This document shows positions 49,197 through 60,516 of a DNA stretch of 64,000 nucleotides, piece by piece; position 1 is the stretch's first letter, and the number at the start of each line of letters is the position of its first letter. The stretch spans positions 1,488,001 to 1,552,000 of the forward strand of contig NZ_CP140155.1 of assembly GCF_034479375.1 (NCBI RefSeq), written 5' to 3'. Under the pieces are notes generated by a model. It was not told where the DNA came from. It searched no databases and saw only the letters and a program-made list of their open reading frames with translations. The translations under genes were made by a program, and so were the position numbers. This stretch comes from Rhodopseudomonas palustris (lineage in GTDB: Bacteria > Pseudomonadota > Alphaproteobacteria > Rhizobiales > Xanthobacteraceae).

Positions 49197-49261
49197 GCGT
49201 GCGCCTTCGCTGCGAGCCGGATCGCGCCGCGGGACCGCAGCGGGTGATGGACGATCATGCC

Positions 49262-49573
49262 CTAGCCCTTCATCAGGTTGATATCTTCAACCGCGATCGT
49301 GCCGCGGTTGCGGAAGAACACCACCAACACCGCCAGGCCGATCGCGGCCTCGGCCGCGGCGACGGTCAGCACCAGTAGCGCGAACACCTGGCCGACGATG
49401 TCGTTGAGATAGATCGAGAACGACACCAGGTTGATGTTGACGGCGAGCAGGATCAGCTCGATCGACATCAGGATGATGATGACGTTCTTGCGGTTGAGGA
49501 AGATGCCGAGGATGCCGAGCGTGAACAGCACCGCGGCGACCGACAGGAAGTGACCCAGACCGATCTCGTTCAT
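49262..49573 (-). CDS. nuoK: NADH-quinone oxidoreductase subunit K
   Basis: 103 residues, three membrane helices. The two conserved membrane glutamates lie in [14 protein letters not shown] and [13 protein letters not shown]. The ATG at 49573 overlaps the nuoJ stop (ATGA), so the three-codon-longer start is rejected. Subunit of the complex I membrane arm next to NuoJ. Confidence 0.96.
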   Translation of the reverse strand: MNEIGLGHFLSVAAVLFTLGILGIFLNRKNVIIILMSIELILLAVNINLVSFSIYLNDIVGQVFALLVLTVAAAEAAIGLAVLVVFFRNRGTIAVEDINLMKG

Positions 49574-50208
49574 CGCACCCACTCCGCGGAGTCGCTGTCG
49601 GACAGGCCCTGCCCCGGCTTGACCTGACGGATCGCCATCGCGGTCTCCTTGGTCCGGGCATTCTGCTCGGGAATGTTCTGCCGCTTCACCGCTTTCTTGT
49701 GGCGCAGCGTCAGCACGATCGCGCCGACCATCGCCACAAGCAGGATCACACCCGAGATCTGGAAGTAGTGGATGTAGCGCGTGTACAGCACGAGGCCCAG
49801 CGCCTCGGTGTTGCTGACGTCGGTCGGGATCGGCGCGGTGATCGTCTTGGTGACGGTCGGCGTGATCACCCAGCCGCCGGCGAGCAGCAGCAGTTCGGCG
49901 AGGAAGATGAAGCCGATCAGCAGGCCGAACGGCAGATATTCGAGGAAGCCCTCGCGCAGCCGGCTGAAGTCGACGTCGAGCATCATGATCACGAACAGGA
50001 ACAGCACGGCGACCGCGCCGACATAGACCACGATCAGGATCATCGCCAGGAATTCGGCGCCCATCAGCACGAACATGCCGGCGGCGTTGACGAACACCAG
50101 GATCAGGAACAGCGCCGAGTGCACCGGGTTGCGCGCGAACACCACCATCACCGCGGCGGCGATCGCGGCCCCGGCGTAGAGATAGAAGAACAGGACAGGC
50201 ATGGACAT
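49570..50208 (-). CDS. nuoJ: NADH-quinone oxidoreductase subunit J
   Basis: 212 residues, five membrane helices. The characteristic helix-3 segment is [23 protein letters not shown], with [18 protein letters not shown] after it. The last ~45 residues are hydrophilic and basic. Membrane-arm subunit beside the quinone site. Two close ATGs (50208 and 50202) are possible starts. Confidence 0.95.
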   Translation of the reverse strand: MSMPVLFFYLYAGAAIAAAVMVVFARNPVHSALFLILVFVNAAGMFVLMGAEFLAMILIVVYVGAVAVLFLFVIMMLDVDFSRLREGFLEYLPFGLLIGFIFLAELLLLAGGWVITPTVTKTITAPIPTDVSNTEALGLVLYTRYIHYFQISGVILLVAMVGAIVLTLRHKKAVKRQNIPEQNARTKETAMAIRQVKPGQGLSDSDSAEWVR

Positions 50209-50217
50209 GGCGTCAGC

Positions 50218-50706
50218 TCACCGGTACGGCGCGTCGAGTTCGATCGACTTGGCGATCTCGCGCTCCCAACGATCACCGTTCGCGAGCAGCCGAGCCTTGT
50301 CGTAATACAGCTCTTCGCGGGTCTCGGTGGCGAATTCGAAGTTCGGCCCCTCGACGATGGCGTCGACCGGGCAGGCCTCCTGGCACAGACCGCAATAGAT
50401 GCACTTCACCATGTCGATGTCGTAGCGCACGGTGCGGCGGGTGCCGTCGTTGCGCCGCGGCCCCGCCTCGATGGTGATCGCCTGCGCCGGACACACCGCC
50501 TCGCACAGCTTGCAGGCGATGCAGCGCTCCTCGCCGTTGGGATAGCGGCGCAGCGCGTGCTCGCCGCGGAAGCGGGGCGAGATCGGGTTCTTCTCGAAAG
50601 GATAATTGATCGTCGGCTTCGGTTTGAAGAAATAGCGCATGGCGAGAAAGAACGCCGATACGAATTCCGTCAGCAGCAGCGAACGGGCGGTTGCGTTGAT
50701 ATTCAT
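50218..50706 (-). CDS. nuoI: NADH-quinone oxidoreductase subunit I
   Basis: 162 residues. Carries the N6a and N6b [4Fe-4S] clusters: [16 protein letters not shown] (~residues 62-77) and [16 protein letters not shown] (~101-116). An amphipathic N terminus docks on the membrane arm. Passes electrons from NuoG to NuoB. Gaps of 7-9 nt to neighbours. Confidence 0.97.
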   Translation of the reverse strand: MNINATARSLLLTEFVSAFFLAMRYFFKPKPTINYPFEKNPISPRFRGEHALRRYPNGEERCIACKLCEAVCPAQAITIEAGPRRNDGTRRTVRYDIDMVKCIYCGLCQEACPVDAIVEGPNFEFATETREELYYDKARLLANGDRWEREIAKSIELDAPYR

Positions 50707-50713
50707 GACGGCC

Positions 50714-51739
50714 TCATTTCGGCGCGAGCCCCGCGAATTGCAGGACGGCGGCGACGATCACCACCATCGCCAGCGACAGCGGCAGGAACACCTTCCAGCC
50801 GAGCCGCATCAGTTGGTCGTAGCGGTAGCGCGGCACGATCGCCTTCGCCATCGCGAACAGGAAGAACATGAACAGGACTTTGAGCGCGAACCAGACGATG
50901 CCCGGCACCCAGGTGAACGGCGCGTAGGGCACCGGCGGCAGCCAGCCGCCGAGGAACAGGATCGTGCCCATCGCGCACATCGTGACGATCGCGACGTATT
51001 CGCCGAGCATGAACAAGAGATACGGCGTCGACGAATATTCGACCATGAAGCCGGCGACCAGTTCGGACTCGGCTTCGACCAGGTCGAACGGCGGGCGATT
51101 GGTTTCCGCCAGCGCCGAGACGTAGAACACCACGAACATCGGAAACAGCGGCAGCCAGTACCAGCCGAGGATGCCCCATTGCGAGTTCTGCGCCTCGACG
51201 ATCGCGGTGAGGTTGAGCGAGCCGACGCACAGCAGCACGCAGATCACCACGAAGCCGATCGAGACCTCGTAGGACACCATCTGCGCCGCCGAGCGCAGCG
51301 CCGCCAGGAACGGGTATTTCGAGTTCGACGACCAGCCGGCCATGATGATGCCGTAGACCGACAGCGACGACACCGCGAGGATGTACAGCACGCCGACATT
51401 GATGTCGGCGATCACCCAGCCGGCGTTGACCGGAATCACCGCCCAGGCCGACAGCGCCAGCACGCAGGTCACCAGCGGCGCCAGCAGGAACACGCCCTTG
51501 TTGGCGCCGGACGGAACCGTCGGCTCCTTGACGACGAATTTGAGCAAATCGGCGAAGGATTGCAGCAGGCCCCAAGGCCCGACCACGTTCGGGCCGCGCC
51601 GGATCTGCACCGCCGCCCAGATCTTCCGGTCGGCGAGCAGGATGTAGGCGATCGAGATCAGCAGCAGCACGAGCAGCAGCACGCTCTGCCCGATCACGAT
51701 GATCAGCGGCCACAGGTTGGTCATGAAGAAATCAGCCAT
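50714..51739 (-). CDS. nuoH: NADH-quinone oxidoreductase subunit H
   Basis: 341 residues, eight membrane helices. Forms part of the quinone chamber. Seen: [22 protein letters not shown] in pieces, [20 protein letters not shown] and the loop [19 protein letters not shown], all highly conserved. nuoG stop is 9 nt upstream of its ATG. Confidence 0.97.
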   Translation of the reverse strand: MADFFMTNLWPLIIVIGQSVLLLVLLLISIAYILLADRKIWAAVQIRRGPNVVGPWGLLQSFADLLKFVVKEPTVPSGANKGVFLLAPLVTCVLALSAWAVIPVNAGWVIADINVGVLYILAVSSLSVYGIIMAGWSSNSKYPFLAALRSAAQMVSYEVSIGFVVICVLLCVGSLNLTAIVEAQNSQWGILGWYWLPLFPMFVVFYVSALAETNRPPFDLVEAESELVAGFMVEYSSTPYLLFMLGEYVAIVTMCAMGTILFLGGWLPPVPYAPFTWVPGIVWFALKVLFMFFLFAMAKAIVPRYRYDQLMRLGWKVFLPLSLAMVVIVAAVLQFAGLAPK

Positions 51740-51748
51740 GGGCCTCGC

Positions 51749-53824
51749 CTACTCCGCCGCCGTCAGCATCTGCCCCGACGCGAGGCGGGAGCACTCCGCC
51801 ATCACGGCGGACGCCCGGGCGATCGGGTTCGTCATGTAGAAATCGGCAATCGCCGGTTTGATCGGCGCCTTGTCGACGCTGCCGCCGGAGGCGGCGAGCG
51901 TGCGGACGGCGCCGGCGTCGCCGGCCTCGATCTGGTCGACCCGCATCAGATGCGGCACCGCGGCGAAGATCGCCTTGCGCAACGCAGCCAGCGAGTCGTA
52001 GGGCAGCTTGGCGCCGAGCGCATCCGACAGCGCCCGGATGATCGCCCAGTCCTCGCGCGCATCGCCGGGCGGGAACGCCGCGCGATTGGCGATCTGCACC
52101 CGACCTTCGGTGTTGACGTAGATGCCGGACTTCTCGGTGTAGGCCGAGCCCGGCAGGATGACGTCGGCGCGATGCGCGCCGCGGTCGCCATGGGTGCCGA
52201 TATAAACCACGAACGCGCCGTCCGGCAGCTTCACTTCATCCGCGCCGAGCGCGAACACCACGTCCAGCGCACCGGCGGTGGTCATCTGCGCGGCGTCGAT
52301 GCCGCCGGCTCCCGGCACGAAGCCGATGTCCAGCGCGCCGACGCTGGAGGCCGCCGGATGCAGCACCGCGAAGCCGTTCCAGCCGTCCTTGACTGCGCCG
52401 ATATCCGTCGCGAGCTTGGCCGCCGCCGCCAGCAGCGCGGCGCCGTCGCGGCGCGAGGTCGCCGCGGCGCCGACCAGCACGATCGGGTTCTTGGCGTGCT
52501 TCAGCGTCTCGGCGAAAGAGTGCTTGCCCGAGGCGATGTCGGCCAGCGTCTCGGCGCCGGCGCCGAGATACGTCGCGGGATATGTCAGGTCGGCCTGCTC
52601 GCCGATCACGCCGACCGGCAGACCGCTGGCGCGCCAGCGCTTGCGGATGCGGGCGTTGAGGATCGCCGCTTCCTTGCGCGGATTGGAGCCGATGATCAAC
52701 AGCGCGTCGGCCTGTTCGATGCCGGCGATGGTCGGGTTGAAGATGTAGGACGCCCGGCCCGCCTTCGGATCGAACGCCGCGACGTTCTGCGTCGCCAGGT
52801 TCGACGAGCCGAGTGCCGCGAGTAGTTGTTTGAGAGCGAACATCTCCTCGACCGCGGCGAGATCGCCGGCGATCGCGCCGACCTTCTTGCTGTCGACGCC
52901 GGCGAGCTTCGCCTTGATCGCGGCGAACGCTTCCGGCCAGCTCGCGGCGCGCAGCTTGCCGTCGATACGGACATAGGGCCGGTCGAGACGCTGGGTACGC
53001 AGCCCGTCGACGATGTGGCGGGTCTTGTCAGAGATCCACTCCTCGTTGATCGCCTCGTTGACGCGCGGCAGGATCCGCATCACCTCGCGGCCGCGGGTGT
53101 CGACCCGGATCGCCGAGCCCAAGCCGTCCATGACGTCGACCGACTGCGTCTTGCCGAGCTCCCAGGGCCGCGCCGCGAACGCATAGGGCTTCGAGGTCAG
53201 CGCGCCCACCGGGCAGATGTCGACCAGATTGCCCTGCAGCTCCGAGGTCAGCGCGCTTTCGAGATAGGTGGTGATCTCCATGTCCTCGCCGCGGCCGGTC
53301 GCGCCCATCTCCGGCACGCCGCAGACTTCGGCGGCGAAGCGCACGCAGCGGGTGCACTGGATGCAGCGGTTCATCGAGGTCTTGACCAGCACGCCGAGAT
53401 ACTTGTCCTCGACCGCGCGCTTGTTCTCGGCGAACCGGCTGGTGTCGACGCCGTAGCCCATCGCCTGGTCCTGCAGGTCGCACTCGCCGCCCTGATCGCA
53501 GATCGGGCAGTCGAGCGGATGGTTGATCAGCAGGAATTCCATCACGCCCTCGCGGGCCTTCTTCACCATCGGCGATCGGGTGTTGATCTCCGGCGGCTCG
53601 CCGTTCGGACCGGGCCGGCAGTCGCGCACGCCCCAGGCGCAGCTCGCCACCGGCTTCGGCGTGCCCTTCAGCTCGACCAGACACATCCGGCAATTGCCGG
53701 CGATCGACAGCCGCTCGTGATAACAGAACCGCGGGATCTCCGCGCCGGCGGACTCGCAAGCCTGCAGCAGCGTGTATTCCGGCGGAACCTCGACTTCCTT
53801 GCCGTCGACGATGATCTTGATCAT
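51749..53824 (-). CDS. nuoG: NADH-quinone oxidoreductase subunit G
   Basis: 691 residues. N-terminal ferredoxin-like [2Fe-2S] (CESAGAEIPRFCYHERL, NCRMC), then HPLDCPICDQGGECDLQDQ, then CIQCTRCVRFAAEVCGV and DICPVGALTSKPY. The remaining ~450 residues are a molybdopterin-oxidoreductase-like domain without cofactor ligands, as in mitochondrial NDUFS1. The ATG at 53824 lies 5 nt after the nuoF stop. Confidence 0.97.
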   Translation of the reverse strand: MIKIIVDGKEVEVPPEYTLLQACESAGAEIPRFCYHERLSIAGNCRMCLVELKGTPKPVASCAWGVRDCRPGPNGEPPEINTRSPMVKKAREGVMEFLLINHPLDCPICDQGGECDLQDQAMGYGVDTSRFAENKRAVEDKYLGVLVKTSMNRCIQCTRCVRFAAEVCGVPEMGATGRGEDMEITTYLESALTSELQGNLVDICPVGALTSKPYAFAARPWELGKTQSVDVMDGLGSAIRVDTRGREVMRILPRVNEAINEEWISDKTRHIVDGLRTQRLDRPYVRIDGKLRAASWPEAFAAIKAKLAGVDSKKVGAIAGDLAAVEEMFALKQLLAALGSSNLATQNVAAFDPKAGRASYIFNPTIAGIEQADALLIIGSNPRKEAAILNARIRKRWRASGLPVGVIGEQADLTYPATYLGAGAETLADIASGKHSFAETLKHAKNPIVLVGAAATSRRDGAALLAAAAKLATDIGAVKDGWNGFAVLHPAASSVGALDIGFVPGAGGIDAAQMTTAGALDVVFALGADEVKLPDGAFVVYIGTHGDRGAHRADVILPGSAYTEKSGIYVNTEGRVQIANRAAFPPGDAREDWAIIRALSDALGAKLPYDSLAALRKAIFAAVPHLMRVDQIEAGDAGAVRTLAASGGSVDKAPIKPAIADFYMTNPIARASAVMAECSRLASGQMLTAAE

Positions 53825-53829
53825 GGCTG

Positions 53830-55155
<1,326 letters not shown>

Positions 55156-55173
55156 GGCTTGCGGCGTTCCCTG

Positions 55174-55389
55174 TCAGCGATTCGATTGCATGTAAGCGAG
55201 ACCGGCGGCGCATCCACCAAAGGTGAGCGCCCACAGCAGGCTCGATTCGAGTGTCGCACTCAGCGCGTAGCGCTGCAGCAGAAAAATGAAGCCCGCGGCG
55301 ACCACCGCGTGCATCGCAATATAGTACGGCTGGCGCATCGGTTCGGCCCTCTCCGCGCGGCCCGAGGCCGCTTTGCTCGGCTCGGTCAT
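55174..55389 (-). CDS. Small membrane protein between nuoE and nuoF
   Basis: 71 residues. A ~20-residue polar, basic start ([17 protein letters not shown]) precedes two hydrophobic segments ([17 protein letters not shown] and [19 protein letters not shown]) and a short QSNR end. The ATG at 55389 overlaps the nuoE stop by 4 nt (ATGA), so translation is coupled, and nuoF starts 18 nt after its stop. I know of no bacterial complex I core subunit of this kind; it could be an assembly or accessory factor. No homologue is recognised by eye. Confidence 0.75.
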   Translation of the reverse strand: MTEPSKAASGRAERAEPMRQPYYIAMHAVVAAGFIFLLQRYALSATLESSLLWALTFGGCAAGLAYMQSNR

Positions 55390-56135
55390 GGCGGGTTCTT
55401 TTCACTGGCGTCGGCAGCCGGCGCCTTCGGTGCGGGCCGCTCCTGCACATTGGCGGCTTCGGTGGCCTTCTTCGGCTCCTGATCGGTCAGCGCCGGGCCC
55501 TCGTTGGTGTCGGTGGCGACGTTGATACCACCATGGATCAGCGTGGTCGGACCGGTACTCGGCGCAGCGTACTGACGGCCGTTCTGCGGACCCGGCTTCG
55601 GCGGTTGGCCGGCGGCGAAGCCGTCGAGCACCTTGTTCAGGCTCTCCGGCGTCAGGTCCTCGTAGGTGTCCTTCCAGATCTGCACCATCGGCGCGTTCAC
55701 GCAGGCGCCGGCGCACTCGACCTCTTCCCACGAAAAGTCGCCGTCGGCCGACAGATGGAACGGGTCGTGATGGATGCGGCTCTTGCAGACTTCGATCAGT
55801 TCGCCGGCGCCGCGCAGCCGGCACGGCGTGGTGCCGCAGACCTGCACATGCGCCTTTTTGCCGACGGGATTGAGCTGGAACATCGTGTAGAAGGTCGCGA
55901 CCTCGAGCGCGCGGATATGCGGCATCTCGAGCATGTCGCTGATCACCCGGATCGCCGCCTCCGGCAGCCAGCCGCCGCACTGCTCCTGCGCCCGCCACAT
56001 GATCGCGATCACCGCCGAGAACTGGCGGCCGGGCGGGTACTTGGTGATCTCACGCTTCGCCCATGCGAGGTTTTCCTCGGTGAAGGAGAAGCTCTCGGGC
56101 TGCAGCTCCTTGGGAGCCAGACGACGAACGGACAT
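55386..56135 (-). CDS. nuoE: NADH-quinone oxidoreductase subunit E
   Basis: 249 residues. Carries the N1a [2Fe-2S] cluster: [17 protein letters not shown] and [17 protein letters not shown] supply the four Cys. An N-terminal helical part ([33 protein letters not shown]) is standard. The last ~70 residues are a Pro/Ala/Lys-rich low-complexity extension not found in E. coli NuoE; such tails occur in other alphaproteobacteria. The ATG is 2 nt after the methyltransferase stop. Confidence 0.96.
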   Translation of the reverse strand: MSVRRLAPKELQPESFSFTEENLAWAKREITKYPPGRQFSAVIAIMWRAQEQCGGWLPEAAIRVISDMLEMPHIRALEVATFYTMFQLNPVGKKAHVQVCGTTPCRLRGAGELIEVCKSRIHHDPFHLSADGDFSWEEVECAGACVNAPMVQIWKDTYEDLTPESLNKVLDGFAAGQPPKPGPQNGRQYAAPSTGPTTLIHGGINVATDTNEGPALTDQEPKKATEAANVQERPAPKAPAADASEKNPP

Positions 56136-56137
56136 GA

Positions 56138-57109
56138 TCAGTTTCTCATCGCGCGCTTGGCCGCGCTCGCATTCAGATTTTGGATCCGGGCCTGCCAGAA
56201 CGCGCTCGCAGTTCCGACGACGTTGTAGCCGACATTCGACGCGACCTTGATACGGTCGAGAATGGCGAGGTCGACGACGGCCTCGAACTGGTTCGTGCCG
56301 GGGTCGTAGACCACGAGCTTCAGCGGGGTTTGTTCGAGGATGAAGCGCGACACGGTATGGTCCTTGTCGCTGCCATGCTCCTCGCAGAGAATTGCGGTAT
56401 CGCCCTGCAGCAGCCGCTCGCCGCCGCGGATCGCGTCGATCTCGACGCCTTCGACGTCGAGCTTGACCAGATATTTGCCGTCGCCGGCAATCATTCCGTC
56501 GTCGAGCAGATCGTCGAGCCGGATCACGGGCACGTCCTCGCCGGCCGCTTCAGCCTTGCCGACGATGCTGAGCGCCTCGTGCTTGGTGCCGGACAACCGC
56601 GCGGTGCCGCGGGTGGCGCCGATCGCGCACTTCATCGTCTCGAAGCGGTCGCCGTTGACGCGGGCATTGTGCGCCAGCCGGGTGAAATTGTCGCGCGAAG
56701 GCTCGATCGCGATCGCCCGATGCGCGCCGAACGGCCTGCTCGATACCAGCACCGACCAGTAGCCGTAGTTGGCGCCGCAATCGATCAACGTGTAGTCGAC
56801 ATCGACCGAATCGGAAAACAGCAGATCGAGTTCGATCTCGTAGCGATACGACCGCTCGAGCAGCTTGCTCCAGTAACCGTCGCCATAGGGGAACACGAAC
56901 GTCGCATCCGGATTGAGTTTGATCGCGATATCGCGAGACGGCAGCGCCTTGCGCATCAGATTCGCCGCGGCGTTGTAGCCGCGATACGAGAACGTCGACG
57001 ACACCCGCGCGCCCATCACCAGCGCGAACGCGGCCAGGCGCTCGACGGCGCTGGCGCCCTCGAGAGCGCCGGTGGCGCGGTCGAACTGGATGGGCTTTGG
57101 CGCGATCAC
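56138..57109 (-). CDS. FkbM-family methyltransferase inside the nuo operon
   Basis: 323 residues. The Rossmann-fold methyltransferase core shows motif [20 protein letters not shown] (~residues 114-132), motif [23 protein letters not shown], motif [11 protein letters not shown] and [21 protein letters not shown], all typical of FkbM enzymes. The GTG start at 57109 overlaps the nuoD stop (GTGA) and has GGAGAGG 7 nt upstream; nuoE starts 2 nt after its stop. The placement implies co-expression with complex I. The substrate is unknown: it may be a complex I subunit, a lipid or sugar, or unrelated. Confidence 0.85.
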   Translation of the reverse strand: MIAPKPIQFDRATGALEGASAVERLAAFALVMGARVSSTFSYRGYNAAANLMRKALPSRDIAIKLNPDATFVFPYGDGYWSKLLERSYRYEIELDLLFSDSVDVDYTLIDCGANYGYWSVLVSSRPFGAHRAIAIEPSRDNFTRLAHNARVNGDRFETMKCAIGATRGTARLSGTKHEALSIVGKAEAAGEDVPVIRLDDLLDDGMIAGDGKYLVKLDVEGVEIDAIRGGERLLQGDTAILCEEHGSDKDHTVSRFILEQTPLKLVVYDPGTNQFEAVVDLAILDRIKVASNVGYNVVGTASAFWQARIQNLNASAAKRAMRN

Positions 57110-58311
57110 CGATCGACCTCTCCGAACACGATGTCGAGCGAACCGAGGATGGCCGAGACGTCGGCGAGCAGATGGCCGCGGCACATGAAGTCCATCGCCT
57201 GCAGATGGGCGAAGCCGGGGGCGCGGACCTTGCACTTGTAGGGCTTGTTGGTGCCGTCGGACACGAGATAGACGCCGAACTCGCCCTTCGGCGCTTCGAC
57301 CGCGACATAGACCTCGCCTTCCGGCACGCGGAAGCCTTCGGTGTAGAGCTTGAAGTGATGGATCAGCGCTTCCATCGAGCGCTTCATCTCGCTGCGGCGC
57401 GGCGGGAAGATCTTGTTGTCGTCGACGGCGACGGGCCCCTGCCCGGCGGGCTCATTCAGCTTGGCGATGCACTGCTTCATGATCCTGACCGACTGCCGCA
57501 TCTCCTCGACGCGGATGCAGTAGCGGTCGTAGCAATCGCCGTTCTTGCCGATCGGAACGTCGAAATCCATCTCGGCGTAGCACTCGTAGGGCTGCGACTT
57601 GCGCAGATCCCAGGCGGCGCCCGAGCCGCGCACCATCACGCCGGAGAAACCCCACTCCCACGCCTGTTCCAGCGTCACGACGCCGATATCGACGTTGCGC
57701 TGCTTGAAGATGCGGTTGTTGGTCAGCAGCGTCTCCAGATCGTCGACGGTCTGGATGAAGTTGTCGCACCAGGTGTCGATGTCGGCGATCAGCTTCGGCG
57801 GCAGATCCTGATGCACGCCGCCGATGCGGAAATACGCCGCGTGCATCCGGCTGCCGGACGCGCGCTCGTAGAACATCATCAGCTTCTCGCGCTCCTCGAA
57901 CCCCCACAGCGGCGGCGTCAGCGCGCCGACGTCCATCGCCTGGGTGGTGACGTTGAGAAGGTGCGAGAGAATGCGGCCGATCTCGCAATACAGCACGCGG
58001 ATCAGTTGCGCGCGCCGCGGCGCCTCGATGCCGAGCAGCTTCTCCGCCGCGAGGCAGAATGCGTGCTCCTGATTCATCGGCGCGACGTAATCGAGCCGGT
58101 CGAAATACGGGATCGCCTGCAGATAGGTCTTCTGCTCGATCAGCTTTTCGGTGCCGCGATGCAGCAGCCCGATATGCGGATCGACCCGCTCCACGACCTC
58201 ACCGTCGAGCTCAAGCACCAGCCGCAGCACGCCGTGCGCCGCCGGATGCTGCGGTCCGAAATTGATGGTGAAGTTGCGGAGACCAGCGGCCTCGGTAGCG
58301 GCGTCAGCCAT
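57106..58311 (-). CDS. nuoD: NADH-quinone oxidoreductase subunit D
   Basis: 401 residues. 49-kDa-type subunit forming the quinone pocket with NuoB. Seen: [19 protein letters not shown] (quinone His), [25 protein letters not shown] in pieces, and the C-terminal [21 protein letters not shown] ending FGEVDR. The start at 58311 ([10 protein letters not shown]) has GGAGC upstream; an ATG six codons earlier gives an atypical leader. Confidence 0.97.
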   Translation of the reverse strand: MADAATEAAGLRNFTINFGPQHPAAHGVLRLVLELDGEVVERVDPHIGLLHRGTEKLIEQKTYLQAIPYFDRLDYVAPMNQEHAFCLAAEKLLGIEAPRRAQLIRVLYCEIGRILSHLLNVTTQAMDVGALTPPLWGFEEREKLMMFYERASGSRMHAAYFRIGGVHQDLPPKLIADIDTWCDNFIQTVDDLETLLTNNRIFKQRNVDIGVVTLEQAWEWGFSGVMVRGSGAAWDLRKSQPYECYAEMDFDVPIGKNGDCYDRYCIRVEEMRQSVRIMKQCIAKLNEPAGQGPVAVDDNKIFPPRRSEMKRSMEALIHHFKLYTEGFRVPEGEVYVAVEAPKGEFGVYLVSDGTNKPYKCKVRAPGFAHLQAMDFMCRGHLLADVSAILGSLDIVFGEVDR

Positions 58312-58331
58312 GGGGCAAGCTCCGCACACGG

Positions 58332-58380
58332 GCGAACAGCGAAGGGCGAATAGCGAATGGCGAGTGGTTCATGGCGATCG
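58332..58380. repeat. Heptanucleotide tandem repeats between nuoC and nuoD
   Basis: Seven consecutive 7-nt units begin at 58332: GCGAACA, GCGAAGG, GCGAATA, GCGAATG, GCGAGTG, GTTCATG, GCGATCG. Five follow GCGARNR closely and two are degenerate. They fill most of the 72-nt gap between two otherwise tightly packed genes. Repeats of the 'gcgaatagcgaat' type occur between genes in related genomes. Confidence 0.8.
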
Positions 58381-58383
58381 GCA

Positions 58384-58998
58384 TCACGGCTTCACCCCCG
58401 CCTTCTCGTCTCCGGGCAGGATCGGATAGTCCGCGCCTTCCCACGGCGACAGGAAGTCGAACTTGCGGAATTCCTGGTTGAGCCGCACCGGCTCGTAGAC
58501 CACGCGCTTCTGGTCGTCGTCGTAGCGGACCTCGACGAAACCGGTGAGCGGAAAGTCCTTGCGCAGCGGATGGCCGTCGAAGCCGTAGTCGGTCAGGATC
58601 CGGCGCATGTCGGGATGGCCGGTGATGACGATGCCGTAGAGATCGTAGACCTCGCGCTCGAACCAGTCGGTGCCCGGAAACACGCTGATGATCGACGGCA
58701 CCATCGTGGTCTCGCCGACCTCGGCGCGCAGCCGGACCCGCGCGTTCAGCGCCGGCGACAGGAAGTGGTAGACCAGATCGAACCGCGGCACCCGGCCGGG
58801 ATAGTCGACCGCGGTGACGTCGACGATGTTGACGAAACGGCAGCGCGGATCGTCGCGCAGGAAGCGCACGACCTCCACGACTTTCGCGGCGTCGATCGTC
58901 ACGGTCAGTTGGCCGTACGCGATCGAATGACCGATCGCGGCGCCCGGCAAGGCGCCGACGATCGTCTGACCCAGGGTGTCGAGCCCGTTGTCGTCCAT
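58384..58998 (-). CDS. nuoC: NADH-quinone oxidoreductase subunit C
   Basis: 204 residues. 30-kDa-type subunit, separate from NuoD (fused in E. coli). Seen: ERGEVDLYGI-type motif as [40 protein letters not shown] in pieces, the family signature. The ATG at 58998 ([11 protein letters not shown]) lies 16 nt after the nuoB stop. Confidence 0.96.
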   Translation of the reverse strand: MDDNGLDTLGQTIVGALPGAAIGHSIAYGQLTVTIDAAKVVEVVRFLRDDPRCRFVNIVDVTAVDYPGRVPRFDLVYHFLSPALNARVRLRAEVGETTMVPSIISVFPGTDWFEREVYDLYGIVITGHPDMRRILTDYGFDGHPLRKDFPLTGFVEVRYDDDQKRVVYEPVRLNQEFRKFDFLSPWEGADYPILPGDEKAGVKP

Positions 58999-59014
58999 GA
59001 AGCAGCTTTCTTCT

Positions 59015-59635
59015 TCAGCGTTCGATCGTGCCGGTCCGACGGATCTTCTTCTGCAGCAGCATCACGCCGTACAGCAGGGCTTCTGCGGTCGGCGGGCACC
59101 CCGGCACATAGATGTCGACCGGGACGATGCGGTCGCAGCCGCGCACCACGGAGTAGGAATAGTGATAGTACCCGCCGCCGTTGGCGCATGATCCCATCGA
59201 GATCACGTAGCGCGGTTCCGGCATCTGGTCGTAGACCTTGCGCAGCGCCGGAGCCATCTTGTTGGTCAGCGTGCCGGCCACGATCATCACGTCGGACTGC
59301 CGCGGCGAGGCGCGCGGCGCGAAGCCGAAGCGCTCGGCGTCGTAACGCGGCATCGACAGTTGCATCATCTCGACCGCGCAGCAGGCGAGCCCGAAGGTCA
59401 TCCACATCAGCGAGCCGGTGCGCGCCCAGGTGATCAGATCGTCGGTCGCGGCGACGAAGAAACCCTTGTCGGACAGCTCGCGATTGACGCTGAGAAAGAA
59501 CGGATCGTCGGCGCCGACCGGCTTGCCGGTGTTCGGATCGATGATGCCGCTGGGGGCTCGCGCGATCAGCGGCTGAGCGCCTTCAGGTCGCGTCGACGGC
59601 GTCGGCTGCTGCATCGAGGCTGGACTCAATCCCAT
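59015..59635 (-). CDS. nuoB: NADH-quinone oxidoreductase subunit B
   Basis: 206 residues. Holds cluster N2, the last electron carrier before quinone: [25 protein letters not shown] and [13 protein letters not shown] supply the Cys ligands. The N-terminal ~45 residues are a polar extension. The ATG at 59635 overlaps the end of nuoA by 10 nt and has AAGGG upstream; a later ATG (59614) has no binding site. Confidence 0.96.
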   Translation of the reverse strand: MGLSPASMQQPTPSTRPEGAQPLIARAPSGIIDPNTGKPVGADDPFFLSVNRELSDKGFFVAATDDLITWARTGSLMWMTFGLACCAVEMMQLSMPRYDAERFGFAPRASPRQSDVMIVAGTLTNKMAPALRKVYDQMPEPRYVISMGSCANGGGYYHYSYSVVRGCDRIVPVDIYVPGCPPTAEALLYGVMLLQKKIRRTGTIER

Positions 59636-59991
59636 TCGAGCGCACCCTTCTTCCACTCATACGCGAAGCCGACGGTCAGTACGCCGAGAAACACCATCAT
59701 CGACCAGAAGCCGGTCGCCCCGAGCTTCCCGAAGGCGACCGCCCAGGGAAACAGAAAAGCGACTTCGAGATCGAAGATGATGAACAGGATGGCGACCAGG
59801 TAGAACCTGACGTCGAATTTCATGCGGGCGTCGCCGAAAGCGTTGAACCCGCATTCATACGCCGAGAGCTTTTCGGGGTCGGGCTGCTGATAGGCGACGG
59901 CAAAAGGCGCCACCAGGAGGACAAAGCTCAGTCCAGCCGCAACAAGAATGAATACGACGATTGGTAGATAGTTCGGCAGAATGCCGCTCAT
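59626..59991 (-). CDS. nuoA: NADH-quinone oxidoreductase subunit A
   Basis: 121 residues, three membrane helices. The conserved loop with [21 protein letters not shown] and the helix [21 protein letters not shown] are diagnostic. First gene of the 14-subunit operon. AGGGA lies 7 nt before the ATG at 59991; an overlapping GTG one codon earlier is possible. Confidence 0.96.
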   Translation of the reverse strand: MSGILPNYLPIVVFILVAAGLSFVLLVAPFAVAYQQPDPEKLSAYECGFNAFGDARMKFDVRFYLVAILFIIFDLEVAFLFPWAVAFGKLGATGFWSMMVFLGVLTVGFAYEWKKGALEWD

Positions 59992-60321
59992 CACCGTTCC
60001 CTATCCCGCGGTGGTGCACCGCCGCAGACTCGTTTGCATTTGAATTGTTCTACCGCTTAGCGCAGTGCAACAGGGGGCGCAAGACAAGCTGTGTTGACAC
60101 CTAGGTACCTCGTCATGCGCACAGCGCTGGGGTTTTCCCGGACGCACTTTCAAACCCCGGTTCAAAGATTGGTCTGTGGCTGCGAAAACCCCGTATACCT
60201 CCGGGAAACCATACCGTCCGCAGACGAAACCATTTTCGGAACCGGCGAAACTTTCCTGAAACACACGCCGGATAAATCTGTGCGCATCGAAGCGGCAAGA
60301 AGCACCGCGCGGAGGCGACAG
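59992..60321. other. Divergent promoter region upstream of nuoA
   Basis: 330 bases between nuoA (minus) and a small membrane protein gene (plus). It must contain the nuo operon promoter. TTGACA occurs at 60094-60099 on the plus strand, but no matching -10 is clear. An imperfect inverted pair ggttttcccgg (about 60131-60141) / ccgggaaacc (60201-60210) is present. No riboswitch or known operator was recognised. Confidence 0.45.
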
Positions 60322-60516
60322 ATGAACCACTCAATTCATTCAGCGGACCGGGCGACCCACCTGAAGATCGTGGTCGTGGCGCTCGTGGCCAGCATCGCCG
60401 TCGCCGTCCTGGGCATTTCCGCGCGGGTGAGCGCCGACTACAGCCAGACCGCCCACGTCGTGAAGCCGACCAAGCAGATCGCCATCACCAGTTCGGAAAC
60501 CTCGACGGTGAGATAA
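60322..60516 (+). CDS. Small single-pass membrane protein (hypothetical)
   Basis: 64 residues. A polar start (MNHSIHSADRATHLK) precedes one membrane helix (IVVVALVASIAVAVLGISA) and a periplasm-type polar tail (YSQTAHVVKPTKQIAI). GGAGG at 60311-60315 precedes the ATG, and a terminator follows at 60562, so the gene is well bounded. Similar proteins occur in several copies in Bradyrhizobium and relatives, as far as I recall, with no assigned function. Confidence 0.78.
   Translation: MNHSIHSADRATHLKIVVVALVASIAVAVLGISARVSADYSQTAHVVKPTKQIAITSSETSTVR

Noticed and set aside
47109..49247. 712-codon plus-strand open frame opposite nuoL
   Set aside because: Composition is shadow-like (His/Gln/Arg/Asp-rich) and the minus strand is a full NuoL.
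58332..58380. Heptamer repeats as a CRISPR array
   Set aside because: Units are 7 nt with no spacers and no cas genes nearby.
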